From: Bacteroidota bacterium
Lineage (GTDB): Bacteria > Bacteroidota > Ignavibacteria > OLB7
Assembly (NCBI GenBank): GCA_018266795.1
Contig: JAFDZV010000006.1
Location: forward strand, 62,001-126,000
DNA: 64,000 nucleotides
Direction: 5' to 3'
Below are positions 61,375 through 64,000 of the stretch, in pieces (within the stretch, counting starts at the first letter, position 1; every line of letters starts with the position of its first letter). Under the pieces are notes generated by a model that saw nothing but the letters and a program-made list of their open reading frames with translations, did not search any database and was not told where the DNA came from. Both the position numbers and the translations under genes were made by a program.

Positions 61375-61707
61375 CTACTCGCCTGCGAGCCCGGGGTTGC
61401 CGCCGGGACGTTGCCCGGCGTGAAGCTTTGCCTTGTACCGGTGGAGCTGGCGCTCGAGCTTGTCGACACAGGCCTGAACGCTCATCTTGATGTCGTGCGA
61501 GGCCTCGCGCGCAATGAGCTGCTCGCGATAGACCGATAACATCACCTCGGCAACCTTGTCTCCGCCGCCACGCGGACGCTCCTCGAGCACGATGTCAGCA
61601 CTGACAATACCCTCGTACGTCTGGCTCAGCCCGTAAACCGCGGTCTCCGCATAGCGTTGCAATTCCGACGGTGCCTTGAAATGACGGGCAGTGATGTGGA
61701 TCTTCAT
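61375..61707 (-). CDS. hpf: Ribosome hibernation promoting factor (short HPF/RaiA)
   Basis: 110 residues of the short form. MKIHITARHFKAPSELQRYA starts the beta-alpha-beta-beta-beta-alpha fold, and SADIVLEERPRGGGDKVAEV, MLSVYREQLIAREASHDIKM, SVQACVDKLERQLHRYKAKL form the rest. It binds the 30S decoding centre in stationary phase and blocks translation. The C-terminal dimerisation domain of long HPF is absent. It lies with hprK downstream; this neighbourhood is common in related bacteria. Confidence 0.94.
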   Translation of the reverse strand: MKIHITARHFKAPSELQRYAETAVYGLSQTYEGIVSADIVLEERPRGGGDKVAEVMLSVYREQLIAREASHDIKMSVQACVDKLERQLHRYKAKLHAGQRPGGNPGLAGE

Positions 61708-61746
61708 GATCTGGCTCCAATTGGTTTAACACCCATTGATCTCGAC

Positions 61747-62571
61747 CTAGCGTCGAACGAACTGGAGGTTGATGCCGAACGTAAAGGTCAACCCACCCAG
61801 GTTCAACGCCCCGGAGCTCTCGGATGGAGCGCCCACTGAACCTCTTCCCTGGTTCCGAATCGCAGCGAAGTAGTCGCGCGCCAGGGGCACAAGAAAATAA
61901 CTTCCTTCCATGAAAATGCCGCGCACCGCTCCCATGGTCCCTTCATTTCGGTCGAAGCGCAGATCGCTTCCCACGTACAGTCTGAAGGCAGGCCCGAACC
62001 ACTGGCCGTGAACATTCAGTCCGGGACGATAGAAGTTTCCGATCGTCTGCTCCCGCACGGTTGTCTGCCATTCGGCATTGTTGTACGAGAGACCGGCCAT
62101 GACTCCGGCATAGGTTGTGAACTGCGTCCGCACGGGCGAGTACTCGAGGCCGGCCAGCACGGGAACGGCAGACGCGCTGAAGTCCTCGACGATTGAGGCG
62201 AACCCATGTTGCGCGGAGACGGTGTCGCGAACGCTGTAGATGTCGGTGAAGGTGGTGCTCGCGTATCCGCCGCTGATAACCACGCGGAGCGACTGTGTTG
62301 TCGAGAGCCTCATCGTGACGCCCGGTATCGTGAGAGCGTCGAGGCGTTTCACGTTGCCTCCCAGCCCGGTGTAACGATCGAAGAAGCTGCCGCTGCCCGG
62401 CGTCGGAACGAATTGCAGGCCGAAGGAGATCAGGTCCGGATCGAGAGGAACTGCGGCCGCGACAAGAGTATCCGGCCGATCCGGCGTGGCGTCGCCGTTG
62501 ATCTGAGCCGTTGCCGTGAACGTTCCGCAGAGAGTCACCATCGCGATTGCGGCAAGGCGTACCAACGGCAT
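61747..62571 (-). CDS. Outer-membrane beta-barrel protein of unknown function
   Basis: About 274 residues from the ATG at 62571, chosen because it yields a clear signal peptide (RLAAIAMVTLCGTFTATAQ). An alternative start at 62616 adds 15 residues. The mature part is rich in alternating strands such as LISFGLQFVPTPGSGSFFDR, LRVVISGGYASTTFTDIYSV, PVLAGLEYSPVRTQFTTYAG, and ends FTFGINLQFVRR. No known domain is recognised. It sits between xerC and hpf, spacing 120 and 39 bases, all in the same orientation. Confidence 0.7.
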   Translation of the reverse strand: MPLVRLAAIAMVTLCGTFTATAQINGDATPDRPDTLVAAAVPLDPDLISFGLQFVPTPGSGSFFDRYTGLGGNVKRLDALTIPGVTMRLSTTQSLRVVISGGYASTTFTDIYSVRDTVSAQHGFASIVEDFSASAVPVLAGLEYSPVRTQFTTYAGVMAGLSYNNAEWQTTVREQTIGNFYRPGLNVHGQWFGPAFRLYVGSDLRFDRNEGTMGAVRGIFMEGSYFLVPLARDYFAAIRNQGRGSVGAPSESSGALNLGGLTFTFGINLQFVRR

Positions 62572-62691
62572 ATAGCGAGTTGGAGCACGGTATGGGAGTG
62601 AACGTACAGCTGCCATGGGTTCGAGGTTCGATGCGGGTCACGGTCTCGCCGCTGCATTCGTTTGCTTCCGGCGCTGCCGGCAATCCGGCAT

Positions 62692-63666
62692 CTACTCGCC
62701 GGCGGCATCATCCGCTCTCCCTCCCGCCCGCGGATGGGCCCGTGCGTAGGCATCCTTCAGGCGTTCGATGGTCACGTGCGTGTACACCTGCGTGCTCGAG
62801 AGCGAGGCATGCCCCAGCATCTCGCCTACCTCGCGCAGCCCGGCGCCGCCATCGAGCATATGGGTTGCGAAGGAGTGCCGCAACACGTGCGGACTTCGTT
62901 TCTTCTGTTCGGTGATACGCGACATGTATCGGTTGACGAGCTTGTACAGATCGCTCCCGCTCAACACGCGCCCGCGCCGGTTGATGAACAGATGCGGCTC
63001 CATCGAGCCATCTCCGGCAAGTTCCGGCCGGCGCTTCAGATAGTCGCGCAATGCCGCTTCAGCAGGCTTGCCGAACGGAACGATCCGTTCCTTTCCTCCC
63101 TTGCCCAACACCTTCAGCGTGCGATGCCCGAGATCCAGATCGGCATGCGTGATGCCGCACAACTCCGCGCGACGGATCCCGGTGGAATAGAGCAGCTCCA
63201 GCATCGCGGCATCGCGCAGCCCCTCCGCGGTTGCCCGGTCCGGCAGTTCCATCAACGCTCCCGCTTCCGATGCCGTCAGCACTGTGGGAAGCCGGCGCTC
63301 CAGCTTCGGCGTCTGTACAAGGCGTGCCGGGTTGGTCTCGATCAATCCGAACGCCAGCGCGAATTTCATGAACGACTTGACGGCTGCTAGCTTGCGGGCA
63401 ATGCTGCGCCGTGCCAGGCCGCGTTTGTGGAGCTCAGCAATGTACCCTCGAATCTCCCGCTGGGTTACATCAGCCATCTCCGGTGTGCCGCGTCCGGTAA
63501 CCCGCACCAGATGTTCATGAAATCCCGGTGACATACCGCGCGATCCGGCTCCTCCCTCGAGATCGTACTGATACGACTCGACCGTTTTGGGCGAATACTT
63601 CCGCTCAATTTCCAGATATTCAATGAAGCGGCGGATGGCGATATGCACCGGCAACGACTGGCTCAT
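62692..63666 (-). CDS. xerC: Tyrosine recombinase XerC/XerD type
   Basis: 324 residues from the ATG at 63666 (MSQSLPVHIAIRRFIEYLEI). The N-terminal SAM-like domain has ERKYSPKTVESYQYDLEGGA. The catalytic residues are all present: STGIRRAELCGI (Arg), KVLGKGGKERIVPFGKPAEA (Lys), HVLRHSFATHMLDGGAGLRE (His and Arg), MLGHASLSSTQVYTHVTIER (His and nucleophile Tyr). It is most likely the chromosome dimer-resolving recombinase acting at dif sites; XerC and XerD cannot be told apart here. There is no integrase-type neighbour cargo. Confidence 0.92.
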   Translation of the reverse strand: MSQSLPVHIAIRRFIEYLEIERKYSPKTVESYQYDLEGGAGSRGMSPGFHEHLVRVTGRGTPEMADVTQREIRGYIAELHKRGLARRSIARKLAAVKSFMKFALAFGLIETNPARLVQTPKLERRLPTVLTASEAGALMELPDRATAEGLRDAAMLELLYSTGIRRAELCGITHADLDLGHRTLKVLGKGGKERIVPFGKPAEAALRDYLKRRPELAGDGSMEPHLFINRRGRVLSGSDLYKLVNRYMSRITEQKKRSPHVLRHSFATHMLDGGAGLREVGEMLGHASLSSTQVYTHVTIERLKDAYARAHPRAGGRADDAAGE

Positions 63667-64000
63667 ACGTGCGGACTCGTGGAAATACTCGGTGTCCAAC
63701 AATGCCGGTCGCGGACCGGGCCGCACCTCGGTGCCTGCAGCGCTGAACGTTGATAACCCCAATGTACGCTATTCATGCGCGCTTCGGAAGCAGAACGCGG
63801 GTTTGGTTGTTCGGATGCCCGTCCCGGTGATGCCTGTCTCCGAACAACGGAACTCAGGCTGAAGCACTTCGTTCCTCCCGGCGCGCTCCAGGAAATGCCG
63901 GATTGCCCGGTGCCTGCTCCGCTTCGGGGTGCGGTCGCGCGCCTGGAGGCGCACCTGCGGCACGGCACGCAACCGCCGGCAACAACGGACAAACAACCAG
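63667..64000. other. Window-end spacer
   Basis: 334 bases upstream of the xerC gene with no supported gene. A 9-base hairpin arm pair is suggested by gccggcaac... but nothing firm. It may contain the xerC promoter or the end of a gene beyond the window. Confidence 0.4.

Overview
The window looks like chromosome from a GC-rich Gram-negative member of the Bacteroidota/Chlorobiota (FCB) group. The evidence is a PorU-type gingipain-fold sortase, a secreted protein with a type IX secretion (T9SS) sorting tail, several outer-membrane proteins, an RND tripartite pump, and an xerC / hpf / hprK neighbourhood. The pattern would fit a Kapabacteria- or Ignavibacteria-like lineage, but that placement is an inference. 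There is no rRNA and no CRISPR array, and I see no intact insertion sequence.

Region 1 (1-14.2 kb, all minus strand) is a polymorphic-toxin locus. A 2433-residue Rhs/YD-repeat protein with a Sec signal peptide ends in a nucleotidyltransferase-like toxin tip. It is followed by a train of small immunity-type genes and by two displaced, 5'-truncated Rhs tips that carry other toxin domains (one HNH-like, one unassigned). An orphan HNH tail and a VOC gene cut off at an Rhs junction mark past recombination. A T9SS-tailed secreted protein lies upstream of the Rhs gene.

Region 2 (14.2-25.8 kb) holds a repeat-rich intergenic stretch, tRNA-Lys, dxs (isoprenoid precursor synthesis), porU, a PolB-type 3'-5' exonuclease, coaD, rsmD, a helix-hairpin-helix membrane protein, and tRNA-Thr preceded by a decayed tRNA-like copy. 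Short tandem arrays are frequent in the spacers.

Region 3 (26.2-34.2 kb, plus strand) is a compact eight-gene cluster: glycosyltransferase, cytidylyltransferase, two-subunit transketolase, class III aminotransferase, SDR, NeuB-type synthase and a fatty acid hydroxylase-family membrane protein. It looks like a pathway for an unusual CMP-activated sugar acid or glycolipid and does not match the standard sialic, legionaminic or pseudaminic gene sets.

Region 4 (34.2-45.1 kb) begins with a long spacer rich in perfect hairpins that ends in an intrinsic terminator. It continues with a lipoprotein glycoside hydrolase, a PIG-L deacetylase, an APC permease, small housekeeping genes (MmcQ/YjbR, fRMsr, YheT-type hydrolase, TruC), and three overlapping genes for exported proteins with TonB-C-terminal-like repeats.

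Region 5 (45.1-64 kb) contains the TetR-TolC-MFP-RND operon with a nested palindromic operator candidate, a divergent outer-membrane barrel gene, and a dipeptide/oligopeptide uptake operon without ATPase genes. An ECF sigma factor and a membrane partner protein lie upstream of that operon. A candidate 29-residue membrane peptide, hprK, hpf, an outer-membrane protein and xerC follow.
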